Positions 29,309 through 41,134 of a stretch of DNA of 64,000 bases are shown piece after piece. The position numbers and the translations under genes are program-made. The notes under the pieces were generated by a model. It was given only the letters and a program-made list of their open reading frames with translations. It was not told the origin of the DNA and made no database searches. Origin of the DNA: Neovahlkampfia damariscottae (taxonomy: Eukaryota; Heterolobosea; Selenaionea; Neovahlkampfiida; Neovahlkampfiidae); contig JABLTG010000111.1 in the NCBI GenBank assembly GCA_016618085.1, positions 1 to 64,000 of the forward strand, written 5' to 3'. The stretch's first letter is position 1. The number at the start of each line of letters is the position of its first letter.

Positions 29309-30553
29309 ATGTATCAACCTACAGTTAATTTTTACAAAAAATTCAAACAAGGACCGATACCAGTGACTTGTTTAAAGTCACTAGAAAATAAAACATTTGC
29401 CAGTGGAAGTATTGATTCAATTTTTATTTGGGATTTACAAACTGGAAAAAAACTTCAAACAATAACGGACACAGATTTTCAAAATTTAGAAACTGGACCT
29501 GTAAAATCAATGGACCTATTACCAAACGGTAACTTAGTTCACAATATAGATCAGTATATTAAGGTTTGGAACCTTAACCATTACAAATGTCTACAAACTT
29601 TAAAAACTGACCGTTCAACATGTTTAGTAGCTGTTTCTGATGAATTTATAATCGTTTCAATTGATGAAGATATTAAAATTATCAATTTGACCACAGGTGA
29701 AATAGAAAAAGAGTTATCAGATAACACAGAAAACTTCCAAAGGTTTTCAAAGAATCAGAAAGATATTATAAACTCAAAAACAAGAGAATCTTTAAAACAA
29801 AGACCTACAGAAAAAATCAATGACAATGATTTTTCAACATCAAAAACATTAACATTAGCAGAAAAAAAACAAATTAAAGAAAAAGTTCTGATGCAAAGTA
29901 AAGAAATAACATCAATTTGTAAACTATCTGATGATAAGTTATTAACTGGAAGCGAAGATAAAACTGTTAAAATTTGGAATCTCAAAACAAACAAATGTAT
30001 AAAAACATTAAGAGGACATCAAGCGGAAATTAAATCATTAGCAGCAATGAAAGATGATGGTTTTGTAAGTGCATCAAAAGATGGTATGATTAAGATTTGG
30101 GATTCAAAAAAACAATTGAAAAAAACAATTTCAAGAGCACATGCTTCAACCATTACTTCATTATTAGATTTTGGAAATTATTTAATATCTGGTTCATTTG
30201 ATAAAACTGTCAAAATTTGGGAGAAAATTAATTATAATTGTGTTGCTATTTTGAAACATAAAGATAAAATCTTGAGTTTAATAGATTTGGATGGTCATTC
30301 ATTTGCTGTAGGTTGCAATGATGGAATGATCATTTGTTGGAAATTTTTACCAGAAATTTCTTATAAAACTATTAATGTTTTAAAGCAAAATAATCAAAGA
30401 TTTAAAGATTTGACTTTTAATTTCAAAGTTGAAAAGAAATCAACAGTTGAAAATGAAAATAATGAAAATGAAGACATTTCAACTGAAAAAACAAGTTTAT
30501 TGGGTTCTAACCATGAAAGAAAAGATTCTACATGTTGTTGTTTAGTTTCATAA
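29309..30553 (+). CDS. WD40-repeat protein with prenylation motif
   Basis: A single exon of 414 aa. Two blocks of WD repeats form one propeller: FIWDLQTGKKLQT and KVWNLNHYKC first, then after a Lys/Thr-rich loop (about 150-190) KIWNLKTNKC, KIWDSKKQLKK and KIWEKINYNC. The tail ends STCCCLVS, a CaaX box (farnesyl type) preceded by two more Cys for palmitoylation, so the protein should sit on a membrane. The function is a scaffold of unknown partner. It lies next to another CaaX-ended propeller gene on the same strand. CCAAT at 29271 is 34 nt upstream. Confidence 0.8.
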   Translation: MYQPTVNFYKKFKQGPIPVTCLKSLENKTFASGSIDSIFIWDLQTGKKLQTITDTDFQNLETGPVKSMDLLPNGNLVHNIDQYIKVWNLNHYKCLQTLKTDRSTCLVAVSDEFIIVSIDEDIKIINLTTGEIEKELSDNTENFQRFSKNQKDIINSKTRESLKQRPTEKINDNDFSTSKTLTLAEKKQIKEKVLMQSKEITSICKLSDDKLLTGSEDKTVKIWNLKTNKCIKTLRGHQAEIKSLAAMKDDGFVSASKDGMIKIWDSKKQLKKTISRAHASTITSLLDFGNYLISGSFDKTVKIWEKINYNCVAILKHKDKILSLIDLDGHSFAVGCNDGMIICWKFLPEISYKTINVLKQNNQRFKDLTFNFKVEKKSTVENENNENEDISTEKTSLLGSNHERKDSTCCCLVS

Positions 30554-30621
30554 AAAAATAATAAAATCTGTTCAATTTTGATGTTTGTGAATTTGATTGG
30601 TCATTCTGTTTTTCTTGCACC

Positions 30622-33061
30622 ATGAAACACCTGGTAAATGAAAATTTATTTTCGGATCTTATAAAGGATATATACTTTTATGTTCAACTAGGTGTAATTT
30701 CTGTCGCTTATTACTTCATAACAAGCTCACAAAAATTTGTAATTTTTTCATTGTTGATTCAACTGTTGATTTTTCAAAGAAAGATGACAAAAACGCTATC
30801 TTATCTAACAGTACTATCTGCTATTGTCTTTAATATCTTGTATTAAAAAAAAAATAATTAACGTTTTTCACAAGTGAATATTCAATTTTGGAAAAGGAAA
30901 ACCAATGGTTAGTGCACTACAAAGGATTTTTTTGGTTATTTTATAAGTTTCAAACATTAAAAGTAATCGTAAATTCAGCTTCAACAAAACTTTTTTTTGC
31001 CAAAAGTTTCATCATAACAAAATTTGTGGTAAAAATATTCACCAATTATTTCATCTTCAAAAATAATGATTTTTTTGAAGCTTTATTTTCAGATTTCTTC
31101 ATTGAATTTCTGGCAGATATTATTTTTAATGAATATTATAAAGTATTGGATGAATACGCATTAGGTTTTCATACAAACAAGATTTTGTTGGAATCTATTG
31201 ATGGATATATTATAAAAGTGAATCCAACTTTGAATATTGAATATATCAACCAAGACTTTTTTAACATTCCAAAAGAGGAAATGTTTGGAACTGTTTTATC
31301 AGATTATCCATTTTATCAAAAAGAAGTTTTTGACGAAATTTTGAAAACAAAAAAACAAAAAAATTGGGAATGGAGTTGTAATATTAATGGTGAAAAACAG
31401 TTTTATTCTTCAAAATCAACATCTCTTTTTCAAGGAGATGAATTTACAGGATTGATCATTTTATCAACAAGTACAAAAGAAAAAGTGGAAATTCTTGAAA
31501 GAGAAAGTAAGCACATACAAAAAGAGATATCATTGAAATCCAAAACTGAATTAATTTCAACTATTTCTCATGAAATTAGATCACCATTACAATCCCTCAG
31601 TTATTCGATTGAAGATTTGTTACAATTGAATCCAAATGAAAAACAAAAAGACGTTTTGTTAGATATAAAGAATGTCTACACTTTCCTTACAAGGATTATA
31701 TCTGATATTTTAGATATGTCCAAAATTGATGCTGGAAAATTGAAAATTTCAAAACACAGAGTCTCAGTTCTGGAAATTGTTGAGAACACTTTGAATATTA
31801 TTTCTGCAAGAATCACAAATGTTAACTTGATCATTGACTATAAATTAGATTTCAACATTTGCTCATCATTCATTGGTGACAAATTTAGAATCATCCAAAT
31901 TCTGCTGAACTTCATCACGAACTCAATGAAATTCACCAAAGAAGGTGTTATTGAACTATCTGCTAAACCTGTTTTACATGAATCAAATCCATTTGTTCGA
32001 TTTCAAGTCTCAGATGAAGGCATAGGAATTTCTTCAAATAACTTATCCAAAATTTTCACACCATTTTTTCAATCAGAAGTGGATTCATCGACACCAACAG
32101 AGTAACTATCAACCTATACTAATTTTTCATAGATTCAAAGGCTGGGGTCTTGGTCTTTCCATTTCCAAAGGTCTTATCGATTTGTTGGATGGAAAAATAG
32201 GTGTTGATAGCATAGAAGGAAAAGGATCCAAGTTTTGGATTGATATACCTTTAATTGAACCTTCAAAGGAGTTTATTTATTCATCATTTTCACAAACAAG
32301 TTATAAATCAGTGTTGTTAATTTCATTCGAGCAATCAATATTGAATAACTTAGAAAAGACATGTTTATTCATGGGTTTCAAAACTATTAAGAAATTTGAA
32401 GATATAGTTGATTGCTTGAAGTTAATCAAAAAACGAAATTTCGATCTAATTGTTTTGGATGAATATTTTGTTGATTCAGTTGATATTTTTCAAAAATATG
32501 AAAAAATAATCATCATTGGAGATAAGAATGAGAAATTAGGTGAAAAATTTTTGTTTCTTCCGCCTCCTTTTTTGATTTCTAAATTTGAAAAATTGGTTCA
32601 AAAGAATCCAAGAGTTGAAGATAAAAAAAAAGATTTGACTGGATTGAAAGTTTTAGTCGTTGAAGATCATGCTTTAATAAGAAAAACTATTTGTAAATTA
32701 CTTGAAAAATTGAATACTTCATTGATATCTTCAGCTGAAAACGGTAAAGAAGCAATTGAAATATTTGAAAAAAATGAATTCGATATTGTCTTGATGGATA
32801 TTCAAATGCCAGTTATGAACGGTATTGAAGCAACAGAATGTAAGTATATCTTATTAATTTCAACCTTTTTCAAAAGATATTCGAAGTTTGGAGGATGTGA
32901 AAAAAAAATCAACCCCAATTATTGCTGTAACTGGTAATTTTGTGAATGATAAAGAGCATCAACTTTTAGAATGGAAAATGAATGAAATATTAATTAAACC
33001 TGTCAAGATTGATTTATTGATGAATACAATTCTGAACATCATTGAAACATCTATGAAATAG
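30622..33061 (+). CDS. Hybrid sensor histidine kinase
   Basis: Exons 30622-30839, 30875-32101, 32133-32839 and 32877-33061 encode 778 aa. About four hydrophobic helices open the protein. A PAS-like domain (about 165-260) follows, then HisKA with the phospho-acceptor in SHEIRSPLQSL (His about 305). The ATPase domain has N (LLNFITNSMKF), G1 (DEGIG) and G2 (GWGLGLS). A first receiver-like domain (about 550-640, NFDLIVLDEYF) is divergent. A second is complete, with the acceptor Asp in LMDIQMPVMNG and the late Lys in LIKPVK. Such kinases relay phosphate to response regulators. The kinase motifs are split by introns. Confidence 0.9.
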
Positions 33062-33205
33062 AAAAATCAAAAAAGAAAATACTCAATTCAACATTCAAAA
33101 CTCCACCAAATCAATATTTAAAAAGTAAAAATATAAATTCTTGCAAATAAAATAAAATTTATAAACAAAAACAAAACAAATTTTTTATCCAATGAAAATC
33201 CATCA

Positions 33206-34053
33206 ATGAACCAACAAATAAATGAAGATGAAGTTAGAATTGTGACACCAGGAGAAATAATAACAGAAGACTCAGAAGGATACCTGAGGTAATAAAAAAA
33301 AAATCTAAAAACCACACAAGAGGACATGGAACTTTTGTAGATGAAAATAATCATTTGATAGCATGTGTATGTGGAATTGTTGAAAAAGTAAATCGTTTAA
33401 TTTCTGTTCGTCCTTTGAAAACTCGTTATACAGGAGATATAGGTGACATTGTAGTTGGTAGAATCACCAATGTTGGAGCTAAACGTTGGTTAGTTGATGT
33501 TCAAGGTCGCAATGATGCTGCTCTTCTTTTATCATCTATAAATCTACCAAATGGTGTTCAAAGAAGAAAAACATATGATGATCAATTAAACATGAGAAAG
33601 TTATATGTTGAAGATGATTTGATTGTTTCAGAAGTTCAACAAATGTTCTCCAATGGTAGTTTATCATTACAAACACGTTCCTCTAGATATGGGAAATTAG
33701 AAAATGGTCAATTTTTACAAGTTGATTGTTCATTGGTAAAGAGATGCAAGCAACATTTTCATAAATTTGATTTTGGAATTGAAGTAATTCTTGGAAATAA
33801 TGGATACATATGGATTTCAGAGGAAAAAGATGATTCAAAAAAAGTAGAAAAAGCAAGAGAGAAAATTGTTAGAATTAGGAATTCCATTTTAGTTTTGGAA
33901 AAACAGTTTATTTCAATTTATCCTTCTACCATTTTAGATGTTTATGAAGAATCTATTTCGTTACCAATGAAAGAAATTTTAAATGAAAAATTCATACCAA
34001 TTATTACAAAAAAGGCTTATGATAGAATAAGAGAAGAAAAAATTCAAATTTAA
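33206..34053 (+). CDS. RRP4: Exosome complex subunit RRP4 (EXOSC2)
   Basis: Two exons (33206-33288, 33321-34053) encode 271 aa. TPGEIITEDSEGYLRGHGT is the family N-terminus and is completed only across the 32-nt intron. An S1 domain follows (GDIGDIVVGRITNVGAKRW) and a KH-like end (GNNGYIWIS). RRP4 caps the RNA exosome, which trims and degrades RNA. The size matches the family. CCAAT at 33189 is 13 nt upstream of the start. Confidence 0.9.
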
Positions 34054-34612
34054 AAATAAAAAAATTTTGTTATATAACTCACAAAAATTTTATTTAACTT
34101 GAGTTTTAGTACAATTAAACTTCACCTTGTGTAGCTATATCAGAATGTACAAGAGTGTAATAAATCAGAACAAGTGATGTCAGTGAAAACAAAGAGTTTA
34201 TTCGCCGCACAAAGCACTGAAGTGATTAGAAACTATAATTATGGAACAGTATCTGCAAGAAGAATTGATAGTTGTAGCTTGATTGAATTTTCTTTTTTTT
34301 TTGAATGTAGTCATTGACTTGAATAAAATGAATTTTGTTTTATCTTCAAACTGAATGACTCTATATTGACTTTGAAACATCACTTGAAATAATCAAGTGG
34401 GTATTGAAAAAGTCCTGAAAAAAAGTTAAAGCCTGCTTGTCTCCTTTTTCCTTTTATTTTTTTCAGTGGAAATTTTTTTTTCAAGAAATATTATGGAAAC
34501 AGCATATTTGATCCTTTGACAGAGCAACACGTGAATACTATTCTTTTATGTAGTTTGTGGAACGTTGAAAAATTTTTTCAACGTTTTTTTTTTTTTGTGA
34601 TTGATTTCATTG
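34054..34612. other. AT-rich intergenic stretch with a palindrome
   Basis: No gene is supported. One open frame of about 45 codons (about 34170-34310) is gene-like but short and unrecognised. At 34561-34585 two 12-nt arms (AACGTTGAAAAA and its complement) flank one base and are followed by a T-run. Confidence 0.45.
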
Positions 34613-35741
34613 ATGGAAAATAAAACAACCAATACAATGTCACCATTTCTACCTGAATGGATACACGAAGCACTTGAAAATCTTTACAACAGTGACCACA
34701 AGAACGTTGAATCTATTGTTGAAAAGTACTCAAAATTCTGTCCTTATGCAAAGTATATCCTCTGTGAGTAGTAGAAGCAGAAAGTCCGGCTGGGAATTTC
34801 TAATCCAATCACAATTAAATCAAATTTTGAAAAAAAAAATGGGACAAACAACTTCAAACATTTCAAAAGAATATAAAATGTTATTAATGGAAAAAAAGGT
34901 GTAATTGTTGTAAAAATTGATGGAAAAACAACATCACAAAATTTAGAACCAAAGCTCCTTAAAGCCATTAAAGTCCCAATTGGAACGAAAGTAATTTTTT
35001 TTTTTTCATATTTTTAGGTCAAGAAGCTCAAGTTTTTGGTGAAATTTGTAATTCAATAAAAAAAAACAAAAGATGGAAAAGCAACTTGGGTTCCAACTGT
35101 TGTTTTTGACGTTGATGGAAAGACTTCAAAAGAAGTTATAGGACTACTTTATAAAACTGCCAAACAAATTTCATCTGATAATATTCAAGCGAGATGTATT
35201 CTTGTTTTAAGTGATGCAAATGCTTGTCTTTCCATGACTTCAGGTTTTTAATTTTTAATTTTAATTTTTTTTAGACTCTGGAAGACAAGAATATATTTGG
35301 GTTGGTGATTTTACAGATGATGAAGCAAATGATTATTTGGATAAAGTTGGTTTTACTTCTGATGGTGAAATTAGAAAAATGGTTTTAGAAAAATTTGGAA
35401 CCAAACCATTGAATCTTCGTAATCTTGTAACTTCAACTCTTAAACCTGATGAGTTCATTGAAAAACAAATTGAAGAAGATAAAGACAAAGTCAAAAGATG
35501 TGTCCAAGATGATGAAAAAACTTTAAAATTATTCAAAGACATAGTGAAGGATGAATACAAGAATGGAATGAATGAAGTCATAGCCATGGACATTATGAAG
35601 TTATCAACAGAAAAAATTGCAGATGGACCAGCAGTAAAAGGACAACATATACTTGCTTATGACATTGAAAGAAGAAGATTTAAATTTCATTCCAATTCAA
35701 TGCGTGAAGCAACTAGAAGATTTATTGAAAAAAACAAATAA
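34613..35741 (+). pseudogene. P-loop-ATPase-like gene with frame breaks
   Basis: Exon 34613-34752 starts MENKTTNTMSPFLPEWIHE and splices at 34753-34780. A final exon, 35275-35741, is open and well preserved (YIWVGDFTDDEANDYLDK, EKFGTKPLNLRNLV). The middle carries clear coding sense (VIVVKIDGKTTSQNL, WVPTVVFDVDGKTSKE, RCILVLSDANACLS resembling a Walker B strand). It changes frame near 34900 and 35060 (both A-runs) and around the 34990 intron without matching splice sites. A Walker A motif is not seen. The type resembles archaeal-ATPase/STAND-like proteins, an uncertain match. Either a recent host pseudogene or assembly indels. Confidence 0.45.
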
Positions 35742-35825
35742 ATTTTATTTATAGTATTTTATTATTTGGGTTAAAGTAATAATAATTATATATTATAATA
35801 ATATAATTATCAAGAATGGTTAAAA

Positions 35826-35983
35826 AATGAATTTGAAACAGAAGAAGATAGAGAACAATACAATAAAGAATATCATAAAAATTATTATGAAGAAAACAAA
35901 GATAAAATAACAGCAAATTTATATGAACTAAAACATTGTGAATGCTGCAATCAGAAAATCATGAAATCTAAAATTTTGTGAAT
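35826..35983 (+). pseudogene. Relict of a charged, zinc-knuckle protein (possibly giant-virus-like)
   Basis: A short piece reads EFETEEDREQYNKEYHKNYY, then ENKDKI repeats and HCECCNQKIMKS. The Tyr/Lys/Glu coil followed by a Cys knuckle is a pattern familiar from giant viruses and phage-derived genes. It is a fossil: broken, without a visible start or partner parts. Family assignment is tentative and the age cannot be judged. Confidence 0.3.
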
Positions 35984-36344
35984 AAATGATTGATGCTTAT
36001 TGCTTTTTTTATGTCTTGATTTATGGTTTAATGAATATTTTTCACCACACTAGCAAGTATGTTTTTCGTTTATTTTTTCTTTATTTTCTTCATAAAATTT
36101 ATTTGTCCATTTTCTTTTTGCTTCTTTTCTTTTTGGTGTTCTATTATATTCATATGCTGTTCTTGTTGGAATATATTTATTAACACAAATGAAGATATCA
36201 AAAATTTTAATCCAAAAGAACCAAAACAAAAAAAATCTTCTGGTTTCTTTTCATATTTTTATTAAACAGTGATTTTTTTTTGAACCAATCAAACACATTT
36301 TTTTTTTCAGCGCCAAACAACCAACCAAAAGAAAATAGAGCTTG

Positions 36345-39174
36345 ATGGAAGAAACCATAGTGAAAGAAGAAACAAAACCTTTAAAATTGAATAAAACATT
36401 AGTCAGTGATAAAGCAGGAAAAGCTATTTCCGCTCTTTTCAAAGAATTTCTGGAAACGTTTGAAAAAAAAAATTAATTTCTTTTTTAGACTTTTGAACTC
36501 TTCTGATTTTCAAACAGAGGAAACAAAATCAAAACAAGACTATAAAAAACAATTCTATCAAATTAGTAACCGTCAAAAAAATACTTTGTTGATTGATTTT
36601 CAACACTTAAAAGAATTTGATGATGAATTAGCAGACCAAATACAATCAGAATATTACAGATTTGAACCTTTTCTTCAAGAAGTTATTAGAGAAATCATAC
36701 ACAATGACTTTCCAAACAAAGATGAAATGGAAGAAAATGTAATTGAATGTTGGTTGTCTTTCACTAATTTAGCTCATTGTCACAAGTAAAAAAATGAAAA
36801 CTAAATATTTTTGAATAGGTTACGTAGTTTAAAAACAGATAAAGTTGGAAAATTAACTACAGTTAGTGGTACAGTCACAAGAACTTCAGAAGTAAGACCA
36901 GAACTTTTACATGGTGTTTTTATCTGTTTGGAATGTGGAAGTTTTTCAGAACCTGTGGAACAACAATTCAAATATACTGAACCTGTTATTTGTTTTAATC
37001 CACATTGCAATAATAAAAGAAAATGGGAATTAGATTTAGAAAAGAGCATATTTTCAGATTGGCAAAGAGTTAGAGTTCAAGAAAATACAAATGAAATACC
37101 TCCTGGTAGTATGCCACGTTCATTTGATATGATCTTAAGAAATGAATGTGTGGAACAAGCAAAAGCTGGTGATAAATGTTTCTTCACGGGCACTTTGATT
37201 GTTGTTCCTGATGTGAAGAAGATGTTTTCAGAAAATGTTGAGTCTCGAGTTATGCATGTTCCAACTGGTACTTCAGAAACAGAAACAGGCTCACAAGGAT
37301 CAAAAAATAAAGATAAAGGAACTTGGGCTCCAAATGAAGGTTTAACAGGTTTAAAAGTGTTGGGTGTGAGAGATTTAAATTATAAAATGTGCTTTCTAAC
37401 AAATTCAATTGAATTAATTGAAGGAACAAAAGTTAGTCAAACAGAAGATACCACACATTCTTTAATTTCATCATTGACACCTGATGAATTGTCAAAGATC
37501 ATTTTGATGTCAAAAGAAAAGAATTTACTTGAAAAATTGACAAAGAGTATTGCACCTACAGTATATGGTCATGAAAATGTGAAGAAAGGAATTTTATTAA
37601 TGGTAGTAGGAGGTGTTCATAAAACAACAGTTGAAGGTATCAATTTACGTGGAGATTTGAATGTATGTATTGTGGGTGATCCATCAACAAGTAAAAGTCA
37701 ATTTCTGAAGTATGTTTCAAATCTAATTCCTAGATCAGTGTATACCAGTGGAAAAGCGTCAAGCGCTTCTGGTTTAACAGCATCTGTTATCAAAGGACAA
37801 GAAACAGGAGAGTTTTCAATTGAAGCCGGTGCTTTGATGTTAGCAGATAATGGTGTTTGTTGTATTGATGAATTTGATAAAATGGATATTAAAGATCAGG
37901 TGGCAATTCATGAATCTATGGAACAACAAACTATTTCTATTGCTAAAGCTGGTATTAGAGCAACATTAAATGCAAGAGCATCTATTTTAGCTGCTGCGAA
38001 TCCAATAGGGGGACGTTATAACCCAAAGAAAACTTTAAAAGCAAATTTAGGAATTTCACCTCCAATTATGTCAAGATTTGATTTATTTTTTATAGTTCAG
38101 GATCATTGTAATGAAATAATTGACGGTGAAATTGCAAGACATATTGTTGGAGTTCATCAACAATTGGAGGATAGTATTAGTGCTGAATTTTCATTGGATG
38201 AACTTAAACTTTACATTAGATATTGCAAAACATTAAAACCTCAATTATCAGATGACGCAAAACAATTGTTAATAGATTCATACCGCAAATTAAGACAATC
38301 TGATAAAAGTGGTTCTAACTCTTATAGAATTACTGTCAGACAATTGGAGTCGTTGATTCGTCTAAGTGAAGCATTAGCAAAAATACACTTAGAATCAACT
38401 GTAACACCACAACATGTTCAAGAAGCTGTTAACTTATTAAAGAAATCAATTTTGAAAGTTGATAAAGATCCAATTCAAATTAATGATGATGAAGAGTACT
38501 GGGATAATAGAAGAAAAGAAAATCAAAAAGAAACACGTTTGAATTTAATTAATGAAATCAAAACTCGTAAAAGAGAAAAAGAAGAATCAATGAAAAAATC
38601 AAGAGATATTTTAGATGAAATGAATGAAACACTTCTTCAAATTGAAGAAGATATTCCAAATGCAAATGATGAAGATTTAGCTAAATTATTAATAATCAAA
38701 GAACAAACTGAGTCTAATATTGAAGATTACACGACAGTCTTGGAAACTTTACAACAACAAATATTAGAATTGAAAGATCGTCTATTAACAGAATCACAAG
38801 ATTTAGAAGTTTTGGATGGTATGGATGAAGAAGATGAAGATGAACAACCAAAAAAGAAAAAAAGAATTGAAAAGAAACAGATCAATTTATCGTATGATGA
38901 ATATGTAATGATTTCAAATAAATTGGTATTTGGAATTAGAAAAAATGAAGAATTGAAAGATACAGAAGGTGTCAAAAAAATTGATATTATTAATTGGTAT
39001 ATTGATCAATCAGATGAAATGTTGACTACCTCAGAAACATCACAAAAAATTAAACTTTTGAAACATATTATTGATCGTTTAGTGGTTCAAGATAATGTTT
39101 TAATCGATTTGGATGTTGGTTCAAAAATAGATGATTTAGAGCATGTCATTATTGTAAATCCAAATTATGAATAA
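36345..39174 (+). CDS. MCM6: MCM6, subunit of the replicative MCM2-7 helicase
   Basis: Exons 36345-36457, 36489-36785 and 36819-39174 encode 921 aa. The zinc finger (CLECGS...CFNPHCNNK) lies at about 165-205. The AAA+ core shows GDPSTSKSQ (Walker A, about 422), CCIDEFDKM (Walker B) and MSRFDLF (Arg finger). RSLKTDKVGKLTTVSGTVTR is the MCM6-type entry sequence completed across intron 2. The C-terminal third contains a Lys/Glu coiled coil of about 110 residues between the AAA+ domain and the winged helix, which looks longer than usual. The complex unwinds DNA at replication forks. CCAAT at 36285. Confidence 0.95.
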
Positions 39175-39225
39175 ATGAATCAATTCTGTTGGTTGATTTT
39201 TTTTGTCCAATCATTTTCTTTTTTA

Positions 39226-40981
39226 ATGAAGAAGGAAGTGAAAAAATTTTTCAAATTATGTCATGTTGATAAAACGACAAGAAATTTCATCAAGTCACCT
39301 CTGATACACTCAAAAGTATTTATTTTTGCTGTTTATTTTTTATTTTTTAGAAACCTGATTTTTTATTCCAAACTAATGTAATTTCTTATTTTTTTGTAAC
39401 TTTTTTTTTTAGAAAATGGAAGAAGATACATCCATTAATGAAGAAAAGAGCTTGAAAAAAGAAAAAAAAAGTGACCATGTTGAAATGTTAAAAATGTTTT
39501 CCAATGAGAGTTTCACTTATTTGTTGTCTGTAAAAAAAATTTTTGACATAGGTGATTTGAAAAAAGTTGAAGAGATATTTAATGAAATGATTGAAAAAAA
39601 TATTGCACCAGAACAAACTCAATTCATGCAGTTGCTTATTGAGTTGATAAAATCTAATAATTTTACAAAAATTGAAGAGTTGAAGAAGAAATATTTTTCA
39701 GTTTCTGATTTCGATAAAATGAATTATACAGCTTTTATTAATGCATTGATGGTTCACAAAAAATATGACAAAGTTGAAGAATGCTATCTTGAAATGTTTG
39801 AAAAAAAAATAATTCCGGCTATTGGTCAATTTAACAATTTTTTGAAAATTTTAGTTGATGAAATCAGTTTAGAAACTGCTCATAATTTAGCTTTAAATCT
39901 TAAGAGTTTTACAACTGTTGATGAATATTCCTACTCTATTATTATTCAAGGATACACAAATGAAAGAAATTTCACAAAAGTAGAAGAGATTTTTCAAGAA
40001 ATTTATGATTTGAATCTAAAATGTTCACTTCCATTATTCAATATTTTCATTAAAATGTTGATCAATTCTGGAAAATTGGACAAAGCACTTGAATTATTTG
40101 AACAGTTCAAACCAAGATTTTCATATGGAGCTAGTACATACGTTATTTTAATCAGAGGTCTTTTATTTTCGAAATCACGTTCAATATTTGATAAATATGA
40201 AAAAATGGATGATTTAGTAAATGAAATGATACAAAAGGATTTTAAACCTACTTCCAAACATCTTACAATCTTTGGAAAGCAATTAATCAATTTGGGTGAA
40301 TTGGAAAAAGCAAAAAACCTTGCTTTTCAATTTTCAGATATTACAGATGAAAAATATTTCAAGAATTTAGTTTATGCTTATCTAAATTCGAAACAATATG
40401 AACAAGTTGAAAAGTTCATTTTTGAATCTAAAGAAAAAACAAACCAAAAACCAAAAACATCAATATTCACCATATTCTTACAAGACTATAGTAACAATAA
40501 TTCCATTGAAGAGACTGAAAGAATCTTCAAAAAATTCAGAAACGTCATAGACTATGATCATATCACTTTTTCACAAATGATTCAAATTTACATGAAATCT
40601 GAAAAATTGGATGAAATTAATCAATTATTTAATGAAATTATTGATAGAAATATGGAAATCATCATTTTTCAATTCAACTATTTTTTAGAAAAATGGCTTG
40701 AAAAAAGGGAAATTGGACCCATAGAAAATTTATTAAAAAAAGTTGAAAATTTGGATGAATATTCATATAAAATATTAATGAAACACTACTTTGAACTGAA
40801 TGAAATTGAAAAACTTGAGAATTTACACAAAAATTTGACGAAAGAAAATTTAAAAAATTCTCTTTATCGATTGATCTTAATAAAGTTGATTGACTTGAAA
40901 AAAATAAAAGAAATCAATGAAGAAACATTAAAAAAGGTAAAAAGAGATGATGGTTCTTTAAATTTGAAACAATTTTTTTAA
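39226..40981 (+). CDS. Pentatricopeptide-repeat protein, probably mitochondrial
   Basis: Exons 39226-39315, 39351-39377 and 39413-40981 give 561 aa. Exon 2 is only 27 nt. The head MKKEVKKFFKLCHVDKTTRN is basic and presequence-like. At least ten 35-residue helical hairpins follow (KVEEIFNEMIEKNIAPEQTQ, KVEECYLEMFEKKIIPAI), typical PPR motifs that bind single-stranded RNA in organelles. The downstream ATG at 39416 opens a longer ORF but skips the presequence. The upstream start is supported by a CCAAT 15 nt before it and by the two splices staying in frame. Confidence 0.82.
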
Positions 40982-41134
40982 ATGAACTTTTTATTTGAAA
41001 TATTTAGCCAAAAAAATGAAATATTATATTTTTGAATTTCCTTCTCAAAAAAATGGAATTTATTTTCCCTTGAAATATTGTCCAATACTTTACTTTGATT
41101 TTCGTCCAATCAGTTTTATTTCTCATCCGGTAAA

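Noticed and set aside
36059-36265. Phe-rich plus-strand ORF before MCM6
   Set aside because: Low-complexity translation of T-rich sequence without start context or domain.
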